DNA of 64,000 bases from Elysia crispata. Lineage: Eukaryota > Mollusca > Gastropoda > Plakobranchidae. The DNA is taken from assembly GCA_033675545.1 (NCBI GenBank), contig JAWDGP010005687.1, forward strand, positions 648,501 to 712,500. Reading direction: 5' to 3'. Under the pieces are notes generated by a model. That model saw nothing but the letters and a program-made list of their open reading frames with translations, did not search any database and was not told the origin of the DNA. Made by a program: the position numbers and the translations under genes. Below, piece by piece: positions 13,001 to 24,806 of this stretch. How positions within the stretch are numbered: position 1 is the stretch's first letter; the number at the start of each line of letters is the position of its first letter.

Positions 13001-16000
13001 GACTTTCTTCAAAGTTAGTTGGCATCTCTGTTTTATATATAAAGGCCCATTCCTGTACAAGTGGCTGACACAGAGGTAGTAACAATTGCTTAGAAATTTA
13101 ATTTTCTCTTATTTCGATATCTTTACCAATGATAAATTTGTAATGCTCAAGCAACCTTGCAACAACATTGTTAACATTTTTTTTTATATGCTTTTCTTCA
13201 TATACTACATTATTAATGAAATATTTGTGATTTTCAAACTAGGATGTGCTCATGGTTAAGATAGGTCACTAGTTTTGTTAAGTAAACTCAAATTTTGGTG
13301 TTTTCAGATGAACATATGGAAATCCCAGGTGCTCACAGTAATACAAGTTCAGATCTTCTTGACTCATCTGATGAGTTTGTGATGCCCAGGTAAGCACCAG
13401 ATGTGGTTTCAATCAATGACTATGTAATTGTAAAAATCTAAATCTCCAAAACAAACATTTCCTGGCTGATTTGATGGACCTCTTCATCATGTTGTTAAAT
13501 AAAGAAGTTTGTGAAACTTTTGATCATTTTATTTTATTTTTTTTTCGAAACTTGACTGCAAAATTGGTAATTCTATACCAATCTGTTTTTGTTTTATAAT
13601 GTTTTAATTTTATTAAGCTTCCTGATTTTGAAGTTTTGTGGCCATCTATATTTGTAAGAAAGCTGTTTCGATACATTTAAAAAAGATGGATCTATCTGAT
13701 TGAGAAACCTTGCTTTTCTTAATGCTATTTTTATACAGAGATGCCAAATTTCTGGACAAATCTGGAAATTCAAATTTTTAAGAAGTTTGTGTTTTGTCTG
13801 AGTTATGGATGATTCTTGCCAAAAAGTTAGAACTTAACTTATAAAAATTACATTCTGCATCAATCCCAGACCCTCGTGTACAATATGCTCCTCTTAAATT
13901 AAATTGTTTGTAAACTAAACTGCACTCATATTGATTATTTTAAAACACTTTTTACTGGTGGCTGTCAATATGCAGTTTCATAGAACACAAAAAATTTCAA
14001 ATAAATCAGCTTGCTTATTCTTGAAAATAAATGTAGGGTTCTTTGTCAAACTCTCAAATGTTTTAGTGATTTATCACCTCTGTAACTAATGAAGTTTGTA
14101 GAAATTTATTTCCCTATCTGGACCCTAAAAGTCTTCAGGGCTGCTCTTGTGAGTGAGTGTTAAAAGAACATTTCTAACTTCATGTCTTATAAAAATTCCT
14201 CCCCATGTCTATGGCATTCATAGTCCTAGAAAAGCACATCTACTTTTTATGACTTGAACTCACTCAGCACTGACTCCTATCTAGAGAAATGCTCTGTGCC
14301 ACTGGCCTTATTTAGGTAATTTTAAAAGATCACATTTCAAAAAGTTATTCACATTTATACACAAAATTTGCTGTGTTTGTACCTATTTATCTTAGCAGCA
14401 TTGTACGTGAGTTAAGTATTAAAGGAGCGATTAGGTCTTAATTTTCTAGTGACACACTCATAGCGAAAATTAAAAAAGAAAATTCCACTCTGTAACAATA
14501 CTGATACACAATTTTTATAAAGGAAAGAAAATGTACTTGTTCGAACTTGTAAAATACAAAAGTCAGACAACAAAGAGGAGAGGTTGGAGAATACACTCAT
14601 TCATATTTGACATATTCAAGGCCAGATCTAGCTCTTTTCTAGAAGTGTAGATCTAACCTTTTATAATAGCCAAACGAAGGCTAGATAAGATCTAGAAAAA
14701 CATCCAAACAAATATGAAAAAGAGAATGGTTTCCCTTTACTATAAACTTGATTTGGAATAAGAAAAGTTGGTTCGGAAAGTAAAATAGGTATCCAAAGTT
14801 AAAACAGAGTATTCTCGGTTTTCGTATGCTACTGCAGTAATAGGACAGCCGACTATAATCAGTATTCGTGCTGGATGAGTTAAAGAGTGCTTTTCTATTA
14901 AACATATCAAAGCTAGTTAAAATTATTATTTTCTTTTGTGCTATTTAACTATAGTTTATTATTACTCATGTTGTTGGTACAATTTTAAAATTTATGAGTC
15001 TCGTGAAAATCAATGAGGCTCTCAATTAATACACTCATTTGACTTCATATGGATGCCATTTTGAATGACATTATTGGTTTTGACCTCCAAATGCAAACAG
15101 ATTGCAGAATTTTTGTCAACATGTTAAAGTTATGAGCAGTATGGACCATAAGCTTTTGTAACATTGCATAGCGTCAAAGATGCTATTGAAAAACCTCAAA
15201 TAGTTGTGAATACATTAGATATTTTTTATGTACTGTATTAATGAATACTTAATGGAGACTTATTATAACAACATGATTTTAATGATAGTCTTGCTTTGGA
15301 AAATAGCAACAGAAAAATTATGGTCAAAATTAATCTACAACGATAGATTGACTGAAGGCAGATGATAGACCTCATGAGTTATAATCCTTAAGAGGTATTG
15401 GGCTAATGATTTGCAAAAATTTGCTATTGGTAGTGATAGGCAATCAGTATTGTTTTATAGAAACTAATGAATATATAATAAATATATTTAAAATATCTTT
15501 CTGAGGTACCCACAAATGCTTTATTCAATTTTAATAGTAACCCTCCTCCAAGACGTGCCTTCACTACGCCAGCCATCCGTAGAAGACCAGCCACATCAAG
15601 TTTCAGTTGTTCGCCAATCAAGAGGTAGGCTTCGTTTTCAACATTGGGCATGTTTTTTTTTCCTTTTTTTTTTTTTTGGAGAGCTACTATCAAATTTGTA
15701 ATGGCTTAATTAGAGGAAAATGGCTGGAATAATCTAAAATGAGCTTATTGCCTCAGTTTCATGGCCATTCTTTAGTTTATCTCTGGTAAAATTTTATTTC
15801 AAATTTGACTCTCTTTTTTTTTATTATTTTGCCTCCACCAAGTTGAAAAGGGTTTCGCAGTTTGGTGTCTTGAATTGGCCTTTTCTATCATTCTGCATGT
15901 CAAATTTTTAACGGTTCTCTTCTCAAGTCTAATCGTCATGTTGAAAGAAAAAAAATATAAGGACTGATTTGTTAAAAATATTTGTGGATTTTTTTCTCAC

Positions 16001-17082
16001 TTGAATTATATCTCAAAGTGGACATTGTAACTAATTGTCAAAACAAGTGCTTGCATAATTTTTTCCTAAAAGTGAAAAAGAAAATCAAACTTTGTATGCT
16101 GGTCATTGTTTCTTTTTTTTTTTTTAGGACTGTTAAAAAATTTTTGTATGACAGGAGTTCTTTAATAGCCTATTGGCATGTCATGTGCTATTTGGAGTGA
16201 ATTGTATACAAGCCGTGCATTGATCTTAGTTCATTTGCTAAGAAAACTCACTGAAAATTTGCCTGTAGATTTTTTTATACGATTCTCTATTCTGCATTAG
16301 AATTATTTTTAAAATTCTACAAAATAAAATATTTCTGATAAGCTTTACATTTTTTAAGTTTTACAAAATTTTGGGAGAGAATGTGCTCTTTTGTAAAATT
16401 AATTTGTTACCTAGTAGAACAAAAAAAAAAAAAGGTGAGAAAAGGTGTTCTATGAATCATGCAATTTCATATTTTATCCACTAAAAAAAGATGTCATAAC
16501 CTCAGGAAAAGCAGGGTTGGGGGTTGTCTCTGAAAGCAGTGCTTTCTCAAAAGATGACAAACTTTTATTAATGGAAAATAATACTACTGTTGCTGCAGTA
16601 ATGAGCTGTATTCACATCTTACACCTCCGCTATAATTGCACGTCACAAAAAAGAATTATTTAGCAAGGCAGTCATTCTGTTTTCTATTAGTGTTGATTCA
16701 GATCTGAATTTAGACTGATTGGCTTGTTCAATTTCAGTGCTTAAATTTCTCAAATTTGGCATAATTTACTCTCTTTAGGCTCCTGTTTCAAGATGACAAC
16801 TTGTCGAGCACACCATCCTCAGTCGCAAATCAATCATCTGATGGCATAGATCCTGACGGTCAGGGTAGTTCCCCTACTAGCACTCGGTCATGGTCATCCT
16901 TTAGAACAGCACGTGCCTCCAGTGCCACCCCAAGCAGCAAGGACAGTGAGCGACCAGGGACGCCACCCACTGGTCGCCCCCTGACTAACATGGACTGTGA
17001 TGATCGGGATGAACCCCGAGTAGGTGTGGAACCCAAGAACCTGCTTGGCATGTTTGAGGCAGCTAGTGATGAGGAGCTCTAG
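673..17082 (+). CDS. PKMYT1: PKMYT1 (Myt1): membrane-associated Tyr/Thr CDK1-inhibitory kinase, 5' partial
   Basis: Myt1 phosphorylates Thr14 and Tyr15 of CDK1 and holds cells in G2 (family knowledge). Thirteen coding exons join in frame with GT-AG introns: 673-814, 1911-2008, 2282-2364, 6360-6485, 7069-7144, 7656-7778, 8057-8258, 8571-8674, 11528-11572, 11936-12044, 13308-13389, 15538-15624, 16779-17082, giving 526 codons and a TAG. Numbering from the first visible codon: SRLFP motif near 24-28 as in vertebrate Myt1; glycine loop IGFGSFGEV 73-81; ATP lysine K96 in [14 protein letters not shown] 187-194 with catalytic D189, matching the Myt1-type HxDxKP rather than HRD; GDFGL with D207; APE 232-234. 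The tail carries several Thr-Pro sites and the conserved ending [10 protein letters not shown], close to the human Myt1 C-terminus. Odd point: the usual hydrophobic membrane segment after the kinase domain is not seen. Wee1 is the nearest alternative; the HxDxKP motif and tail favour Myt1. Introns hold repeats and a pogo transposon. Confidence 0.94.
3118..3305. other. GC-rich island inside PKMYT1 intron 3
   Basis: In an otherwise strongly AT-rich intron about 190 bp becomes GC-rich, with blocks such as GGGCGGCTGGCAGGCG and GGGCCGGCG. Frames here are short and resemble nothing known to me. It may be a fragment of a mobile element of different base composition or a regulatory patch; I cannot tell which. 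Confidence 0.4.
3768..3883. repeat. near-perfect 47-bp inverted repeat (hairpin) in PKMYT1 intron 3
   Basis: Arms 3768-3814 and 3837-3883 are reverse complements with one mismatch, separated by 22 nt. Weaker complementarity continues outward on both sides. Both arms contain AGATCTAGCTCCGTCT or its complement. The transcript would fold into a long stem-loop within the PKMYT1 pre-mRNA. It could be a small palindromic MITE or a small-RNA precursor. Confidence 0.9.
4010..4080. repeat. AT and GA microsatellites
   Basis: A run of (AG), (TA) and (GA) dinucleotides lies in PKMYT1 intron 3 just right of the hairpin. The open frame spanning it on the minus strand is low-complexity Ser/Leu/Tyr and is not a gene. 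Confidence 0.85.
4930..5215. repeat. dispersed repeat, copy A (inverted relative to 21460-21735)
   Basis: This segment matches the reverse complement of 21460-21735 over about 280 bp. Shared blocks include TTTTGGCAGATCAAAATTCA, GGTTTTGGAGGAGATAGCGG and a block containing TTATTTGGTTC. No coding capacity is seen, so it is probably a non-autonomous element. Confidence 0.75.
5243..5560 (-). other. short acidic open frame next to dispersed repeat, origin unknown
   Basis: Read on the minus strand, about 100 codons are open from a stop near 5560 to a stop at 5243. They encode an acidic, Ser/Asp-rich peptide ([15 protein letters not shown]) followed by an Arg/Gln/Asn-rich part. There is no ATG start. 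It abuts the dispersed repeat ending near 5215, inside PKMYT1 intron 3. It may be a piece of a transposase N-terminal region or a chance frame; I do not recognise it. Confidence 0.25.
8960..10825 (-). pseudogene. pogo/Tigger (CENP-B/DDE family) transposase, intron-containing, inactivated
   Basis: This is the cut-and-paste transposase of the surrounding element. From ATG at 10825 it shows an N-terminal HTH ([16 protein letters not shown]...RRRVQEW), a CENP-B-type DNA-binding region ([12 protein letters not shown], then a stretch containing [12 protein letters not shown]), and a DDE domain: first Asp in GNMDETPVW, second in DTFRGHM, third in [13 protein letters not shown]. The C-terminus is acidic and ends near 8960. 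Between SGIQ and VYMCGS the frame is interrupted by 9598-10116, which starts GT, ends AG and joins in phase, so it reads as a 519-bp intron packed with GA/GT repeats. Damage: a frameshift near 10700, an in-frame TGA at 9487-9489 just before the second catalytic Asp, and a frameshift near 9320. The copy cannot encode an intact enzyme. Confidence 0.92.
9890..10102. repeat. GA/GT compound microsatellite inside the transposase intron
   Basis: Interleaved (GT) and (GA) dinucleotide runs with a poly-G stretch fill much of the 519-bp putative intron of the pogo transposase. The open frames across it on both strands are low-complexity Ser/Leu/Thr or Arg/Glu shadows. Confidence 0.9.
12096..12165. repeat. 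short dispersed repeat, copy 1 (partner at 13804-13868)
   Basis: About 65 bp matches 13804-13868 in the next PKMYT1 intron, sharing CCAAAAAGT, ACTTA and TATAAAAATT followed by CATTCTGCATC. Both copies are in direct orientation. No coding signal is seen. Confidence 0.7.
12341..12608. repeat. 68-bp minisatellite, four copies
   Basis: A 68-bp unit (containing TTAAATACATGAAGATG and CACACTCTGATTCAAAGG) is repeated with starts at 12361, 12429, 12497 and 12565. The copies are nearly identical, differing by about one base. It lies in the PKMYT1 intron after exon 11936-12044. Confidence 0.96.
13804..13868. repeat. short dispersed repeat, copy 2
   Basis: This is the partner of 12096-12165 in direct orientation, lying in the following PKMYT1 intron. 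Similarity is clear over the core but with several substitutions. Confidence 0.7.
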
Positions 17083-18495
17083 CTGAAATACAGCTGGGAG
17101 TGCAGTGCATCTTTCCAATGTTCTGAAATTGAGAAGGGAATTTTGCATCTAAGAAGTGAACTCTGTCCTGGTAAAGGCACTAAAAACTTATCCCTTCTGT
17201 CCCTCTCACTCATTGGCCTCCCTCCTTGCTGCATCAAGACTATTCAATTAGTTCTAGAAAAAAAATTAATAAAGGTAATCAGATGCTGAATAAACAATAT
17301 TAAGATTATTATTATTTATTAAGAAGTGACTGATTTGGGGCAATAAGTCAAGGACTTGAATTTTAGTGTGAATAAACCTAGAATATGGAAAATTTCCTTA
17401 TGTGCTCTTCTAAAATGGATTTAAAATGTTAAGAGTATATAGGATAGAACAGATCAGATCAAAGCAATTTGAGAAGAGGAAGGGAAAAAATCCTTTGTGA
17501 GTTTAAGAATATATGTACATATTGTAAGAAAAAAAAATCAAACTGGTGATACAAGTGTAAAGACTGACTGTGAACTCAATGATAGAGAGATGTTATCAAG
17601 ATGTGACCACAGGCCTGTTTCCGTGACTGGTCATGTCCGCGAGCCAGTTCCTACTGAAGTGATGATTGTGGCTTGTGGACCTGCAAAGACGTATTGGTTT
17701 TTTTTTTTTAAGAATGTAGGTTTAATTTATAGATACTCGAATGTAATATACGTTCAAATATGTTGCATTTCAATGCAATGGTTTTTCTGCTGAATATGCT
17801 GCTGAAGGAAGAGGGATAATTGTCATGTGCTAAACTTTTGAGTTTTACTGCATTCATGAGCACATCAATTGAACTGTTTTACAGGACATGAAATTAACAC
17901 AAAGTCCTGAAAGGAATCTCATCCTCAGCTCTGTCTTCGCTGCTTGCTCTTGTTCTACATCACAGAAGTGTCTTTGTCTTGCCTTTTTGTCTTTCATTGA
18001 CATGGTATATTGAATGGTACTTAAATTTGTTTTATGACAATAATCACCTCATTTTTGTAATGGCTTTTGAAATATGCGATTCTAATTACTATTGGCTGAT
18101 GTAAACTAAGCATTTGCAGACCCTATTGTTTGCTTCTAATGTTATGTTTTATAATTCTGTATTTCCTATCTTTGTTCTTCTTTGAATACCTTTTTATGAT
18201 AAAGAACTATAAGTATTTTGCATTACAGTTTTTAATCTCTCTAAAATGGTGTTAAATGTTGCATTTTCAGAATGAATTGTATTACATACTTTTCACTGCC
18301 ATCTTCAGAACCAACACTCTCTTTTTAAATGATATTAAGCTCATCTTTTTCAATTTTTTAATCTCAATAAGGTTTTTGTAGTTCAAGAGAGAGGAGTTAT
18401 AAACTTTTGGTGCTTTAGAAATCAGGTGCGCAAAATTATTGGTTGGTGCTGGTAAGTTTTTTTTTTAAGAGATGACCTCCACTGCATGAACAAAG

Positions 18496-18533
<38 letters not shown>

Positions 18534-20860
18534 CTGTGCACTTTATTGTGATTGGAGGGGAGAGGGGGGAAGAATCGTTACTCTTTTTTTTTCAGGTATT
18601 GTTTGATTATCAAAGTAATACACCACTAGTCATTAACATCGAGAGGTACATATGGAAAATTCTGCCTTGCTTTAATTTCAATATGCTTAATTTTTTTTTT
18701 TTATTGATTCTAGCTACACAATTTATGCAGTTTGTATTCAGTAAAATTTAGAGACACATGACAAGTTTAGTCCCTTTGCATGTGTTCAGGTGCTTCCATT
18801 TTTTCAAACAATTTATTCTTGGGAAGTTTTCTTTAATTGTAAACCTGGTAATTAAAGGAGAAAAAGAAAAGAATTTGGATGTTTTGCTGTTCTTGAAACA
18901 TTCCAATTTCAAAGCCAGCTGTGTTCAATACCACATTTGTGTTCACCTATTTTGAATACTCAGCGCAAGAACGTTTTAAACTTTTTCTTTTTTTACTGAA
19001 AACAATGTTGCTAATAAATACAGTTGTTGAACTGCTTTACTCTTACAATTTTGTGTATGTACTCAGTGCTAATTTAAGGTCTTGATATCTTATGCTCTTA
19101 AAAAAGAACACAATGTTTATATGATATGAGATATATTTCATTTCATTAACAATGTTGTCATCTAGATTTTCATATCTTCTCATACATACTTAGTAATATA
19201 ACCATGTTGCCTAGTGAAAAGTGAAACTAATATCAAAATAAAGTGCAAAAATTAGCTCTCTGAAAGAAGCTGCTTTCCAAGTGTCAATTGCATACTGTTT
19301 GGATCTTTCAGCATAGAATGTCACAAAAAAATTCCCATGATTCTGTAGGCACAGGACAGTTATCATTACTCAAAATATGAAAAATCATACCTTTGAACAG
19401 CTTAAAGCTGTTGCTATTTGAAGGTTCCAATCATGTTTTTTTTTCAATATGTATAAAAATAAAATGAAATAAACATTTTTGTCTTGTGTGAAAATTTGGC
19501 TCAGACTTTATACAAAAGCAAGGACAACATAAGAACATTGAATTTTTTTAAATTTACTGGCATAAGTATAACAAATTAACATCCTTCTGGCTTAACCCAA
19601 TTACAAATCACTTTCATTCAATAAATTCAAACAATAATAAAGAAAAGCATTGATCTCATCAATTTTTTGAATATGTATTGTACCAAATAATTCTTAAAAT
19701 TCAATATTAGTTTTTCTGGAGGGATTAAAATCAAACGTTATGCTACAGGACGAGATTTATATACCATGTAGTTTTGCTCGAAAATGTGGCATTGGTATAT
19801 CAGTTTTTCTTGTTTCTTTTTGTTTTGACAATACTGTTTTAGCTGACTTTAATGTTTATTCTTTTCTTTTCTTTTTTCTCCCCAGTTTTATTTCTAGTTT
19901 TGTCATGAAACTTGTAGTATCTCAACCACTTTTGAAATTTTAATGAAATGATGTGAGATTTTTCTGTATTTTCTTTCCTCCTCCCGCCCCCCTCTTTTTG
20001 TGTGTTGCCAATGTATTGTTTGTTTTATTCAACTGAGTTTTCAGGAAAGTTTTTGAATTTACATCCAATGTCAATCAAAATACAACAGAAGTAAAAAGAG
20101 CGGTACCTTTTTATGATTTTGAAATACAATTTAAAATTATTTATTGTTTGCTGAAGCAGCACTTCTTCAATAATGAAATACCAACAGGTGTGACACCATA
20201 TATATGGCTATATAGAGGAATGATTGTCTGACATGCTTTATCATGGGTGCAATGAAAAACCAACATTAACTGACCAAAGTGCCTACATTTTTGTGGCTTT
20301 GTCGATGGTTTTGTTCATAATGATTTTATATTTATCGACTGCACAATTTTCATAAGGTTGTAAATTCGATTTCCTGAAGCAAGAAAAATTAAAAAAAAAA
20401 AAATGTTTCATGTTCTTTTCAATTGAAAGTTAGAACTGATTGGTTACTTTCTGTAGTAAAAATTGGATCCTGCTTTTTAAAAATCAAGATGTTATTTATA
20501 CTGTAGCAAGTTATTCCACAAGGAATTCAACTCTTTTTTTCTTTTTCTTTTGCTATTCAGATTGTTCTGGATTTTAGTAGTGTTAAAGGACAATTTTTTT
20601 CTTCCAGCTTATCTTGTAAAAGTTGTATTCTTGGTTTAGATGGGTTTTTGTTTTGTTTTCATCGTACACCTAGTGTAAAAATCATGTTTAAATTAAAGCA
20701 GTGCTTCAGAACCCAATGCAGGCCATTTGGATTAAAAGAAATTATTTTGAAATTAAGCACTTTTAAACGGAATTACTACTTTAACATTTTACTTTATGAA
20801 ATGTATCCCTTACCTGCCTGCTATGTAATTTTTCTTGAAGAATAAAGTTGCTCATTGATA
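17083..20860 (+). other. probable long 3' UTR of PKMYT1 with several poly(A) signals
   Basis: Downstream of the PKMYT1 stop codon there is no further conserved coding frame. AATAAA hexamers occur from about 17267 and 17290 onward (also near 19240 and 19460), with a late one at 20841-20846. The actual 3' end cannot be fixed without transcript data. A (TA)n tract at 18499-18531 lies within. Confidence 0.45.
18498..18532. repeat. (TA)n microsatellite
   Basis: About 17 perfect TA repeats lie downstream of the PKMYT1 stop codon. Confidence 0.97.
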
Positions 20861-23248
20861 AAAAAAAATTGTTTTTTATTTTCATTTGTTTTACATTTTA
20901 ATATCTGCATTAATTTTATACCATGCCAAACATCCAATCAATCAGAAAGATTTAGTTTCGATAAGGAAATAATTAAGGGTTTGAATATCAATGATTTTGT
21001 CACAAGCATAGAAAACGTGCATGATTTCACTAAATCAAGACTAGGTTATACTTCATTGACAGAGACAACACAAAATAAACTTGGCCAACCACTTCAAGAC
21101 AGTGAGATGGAACAGACTGCAGTTAATGTCTCGAAATCACTGTCTATAGAATATTAACCCTGTCATTGATTAAAGTGTGTAGGGTTAGGTAATTTTGGTG
21201 TATTGTATGGACATTCCAAAATGCTCCAAAAAGTAGTGAAAATGAAAAGGAAACTTGTCAAACCTAAGCACTTCTGTAATTCTTGAAGGAAAAACATGGG
21301 CAATTTATGAAATAGAGTGTATTTTGTCACTGAGACGGCCAAAAAGCATCTGTCTTAATGGCTGTAAAGCCACAGACGTGTACCAGCGGCTGATCTAATT
21401 GGCTGTCAACACTTGGACTGTTGGAGGGTTAAGATCCAGCTATATATTTTGTGAAATCAATATTATAAAAGGCGACTTTGATTTCTTTCTCCGCTATCTC
21501 CTCCAAAACCATCATGTATAGTGATAAAGATTACTGAATTTTGATCTGCCAAAATTAGCCCCATGGGGTGCAAAAGAGAAATTAAAGAAAAGCTGTGGAT
21601 TTAGACTAAAAATATTTTGAAAGTTCATTATATTTTTATTGTAATCAATTTATCAAATTTTTTGGCCATATTTGTCATGACGAACCAAATAGCATTTAAA
21701 AAAATGTTTGTGTTTAACAATTTTCAAAGCAAATGTCGCTCTTAAAAAATAATTGTTATTTTTTAATTGTAAATATGAAAAATGTTATTTTACTTTTAAG
21801 AAGTGAAAAACTGAAAAAATATTTAAAAATTAGGTTAAATTTAACCTATTCCAGCATAAAGACAATAGTGTCATGGAAAACATCTTGTTCTGTACAAGAA
21901 AGCACTTTAAGTAGTAGTGAATTGATTGGTCAGCATTTTAAGAACTCTCATCATGGCCTTTTCTTCTTGTAACACATAACTTCAGCTTCTTTTGCACACA
22001 TTTCGTACTTCTATACAGTTTTATATATCTAAGATATCCACCAGATCCACTCATTGTTAACAAGGAACCGTAGAAAAATTCAAGTTAACCCATTTTATTA
22101 TCTTGCCACTCTATTTGGCTCACATGGGTTATACACATTGTGACTAGATTTAGAATAAATACATCTATAAGTCTTAGCCATGCAGGATAACCCAATGAAT
22201 TTTTTAAAATCCTGGGCCTTAAATTTTATTTTTCTCTGTAAAAAAATGTAATATTGTCTAAGCAGTTGCATATTTTTACTTTGTATTGGGGAATAGTTTC
22301 TCACCAAATCAGGTCTAGCACTACATTATGACTGTAAATGGTCATCAGCACCACATTATAGCCTGTAAGGAGATAATAAACTGAAAAGAGTGCTTAAAAG
22401 ATTGTACCCAAATTAAGTTTATTCTTTTGCTTGAGATCTCCGTTTCATTTAAACGAATTTTGTGAGAGGATATGTTAATTTTTTTGCTCTTTGGCTTTGT
22501 TAGAATCTGACTCATATTTCAGTCTTTCTGATTCAACTCTTTTTTTTCGAAGTCCATACCTCCCCATATGGCATTACAAAAGCACTACATGTACCTTTAA
22601 GCAGCAAGCAACGTTAATAACTGCCCAAGAAAGGCTGATCAGTGTGCTAACAAAACAAGGAGAGAGCTGATTCATGTACTGGTACAGGTGGCAACACGGG
22701 ACAAGGGAAGGAGGGAAGAGTTGCTCGTTGCAGGCACAGTACACACTCAATGAGTCATAGATTCAATTATGCTCTTTTTTTGTAATTTAAATCCTCATAA
22801 TTCGAAGTTTTAATCCAGTTTTCCACTGTATATACATGTATAAACATGTATGTTATTTTAGCACAGTTGTATGACTCTGGAGGGTATAAGTCTTACTTTT
22901 TGTGAAGTTTGCATTTCTTTATTGTAGTTGTTTTCCCCACCTGTTCATTTGAAGCCGCAATTATGCTTGTAGATTATAAGGCACTTTCAAATGCTCTGAC
23001 AAAATAGTGTTTAAATAAACAAACGGCTATAAACTCCTGCAAGGCAGTGCACCTCTATGCACTTTCTATTTGTACCTACATAGCTTAAAGTGAGTGATAA
23101 GAAGCAGAAGTACAGAATTAGCAGTTTTCCACTGTGACATGATTCTTGATTCACACATGTTTTTATTTTTGGGCATTTGGCACTTTTTGATGGTTTGGGA
23201 TAGAGAAAACTGATCGTTGCTCCTCGATTAGAATTATATGCACTGGTA
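20861..23248. other. intergenic DNA between convergent PKMYT1 and BDP1, no gene seen
   Basis: The longest frame here, a 100-codon frame ending at 21157, lacks homology I recognise and has no convincing splice context. The stretch includes the inverted dispersed repeat copy at 21460-21735. Nothing else is supported. Confidence 0.5.
21460..21735. repeat. dispersed repeat, copy B (inverted relative to 4930-5215)
   Basis: The reverse complement of this segment matches 4930-5215, including the block CCGCTATCTCCTCCAAAACC and TGAATTTTGATCTGCCAAAA. It lies between the PKMYT1 3' region and a pogo-like element. Confidence 0.75.
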
Positions 23249-24352
23249 CAGTTGACACTGTTTAAGTCGATCTCCAGGGGACATAAGTAAATAGATCGAC
23301 TTATGTGAAAAATTGAGTTATGTGATTATTGACTTACCTCCCCTGTTGGAAAAAAATTGCTTAGCACCTCCCCCATATCAGATTGTGTACATGTATGTAC
23401 TACGTGTATTATTATGTGTCTTTTTTTTTTTTTTAATCTTGTTTGTTTTGTTCTTCGTTTCATCTTTATTATTAGCGTGATGTTATATGATTGAATTAAT
23501 TTTATTTTCCACAGTATAATAATAAAAATACAAAGAAAGATTTGAAAACAATTCCAACACAAGCGTAAATGAGGAATCAGTCTGACCAGAAAAGTATAGG
23601 TCCCGATAATAGCCCTTCTTTTACATAATGGTAGAGACAGTGTTAGCCGGCACATCAAATCAGCTGCAACATCTTTCTGTTTCTTAGTTTTCTTTTCAAC
23701 TTCGTCGATAAGTTCAGTCTTGTATTTTAAAGTGAGGGTGGTCAGTTTTCTAGTCGTTATCTTGTAAATTTGTAGTACGGCTGGGCTAAATTAAAAATAA
23801 TAAACGAGCAGCCAGATGGGACTCTAGGTTTCTGATGCCTATAACGCAGGAAAATGATCGAGTGTTGTTTCTTATGTAACCGTAGATCTAGACAATGCGA
23901 GCGCAAGTTAGAGACTGAAGCTAGTGAAATTGGAAGTTGTGAAAGCGTTCTAATCGAAGCGAGTGCTGTACCCACTAGATCTACTAAGACACATTGACTA
24001 AGTATTGCTAAAGTGCGATTGCTTACTTTCGATTATGCATTCCAGTACGAGTTGGGCTTTTCTTTTTCTTAGCCACTCTGAAACATCAGGGGAAGGGGGA
24101 AGTGGGGATGGAAGAGCGAAACCAGGCAGACCGGTGAACACTGGCCCATCCGACTCATTGCAAAGAGATAATGTAGATCTACAATGAAATATTTCATTGT
24201 CAGCCAATCAGCCCCTGTGATGGGGTGGGGCGCGGGGTATGAGCTCATTGCCTCAAAGCGAATGGACCGCTCTGTGTGTGTGTGTGTTCGCGTCCGACAC
24301 GCACGTAGATTGATTGGCACACACAGGGTCCAGATCCAGTGACACTTGAAAG

Positions 24353-24448
<96 letters not shown>

Positions 24449-24806
24449 GTCCCGTTGAGTTTACATTGATGATGCAATCATCACATCTGGACTGAGGCTT
24501 CTTTCTAATGCCACATTGGAACTGTTGTAACTACTTAAGGAGGTATAGGGGCGTGTATAGAGTGTGTGCACAAAGCCAAGTGCTGACAACACACACTGAC
24601 CACATCTAGTTGTTGGAAAATCGGCTGGAGTGAACAAAAACGTTGATTTCTTTATGAGGCGCCGGGCAGTCGAAGATCGACTTATGTAAAAATCGAGTTA
24701 AGCGTTGGCCTCTATTACTTGCTATTGGAAGGGGGCGGGCCAGACCAAAAAAGTCGACTTGAATAAAAATCCACTTATGCGGCATCGACTTATGCAGTGT
24801 CGACTG
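23249..24806. mobile_element. pogo/Tigger-like non-autonomous element, 1558 bp, TA-flanked
   Basis: The left end CAGTTGACACTGTTTAAGTC and the complement of the right end CAGTCGACACTGCATAAGTC are inverted repeats, flanked by TA at 23247-23248 and 24807-24808. Sub-terminal CGACTTATG motifs recur at both ends. No transposase domain is visible in any frame. It contains a long (GA)n tract. The CAGT...GTCGAC-type termini are typical of Tigger/pogo elements (family knowledge). Confidence 0.88.
24355..24447. repeat. (GA)n microsatellite, about 92 bp
   Basis: An uninterrupted GA tract lies inside the 1558-bp pogo-like element. The minus-strand poly(Ser-Leu) frame over it is an artefact. Confidence 0.98.
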
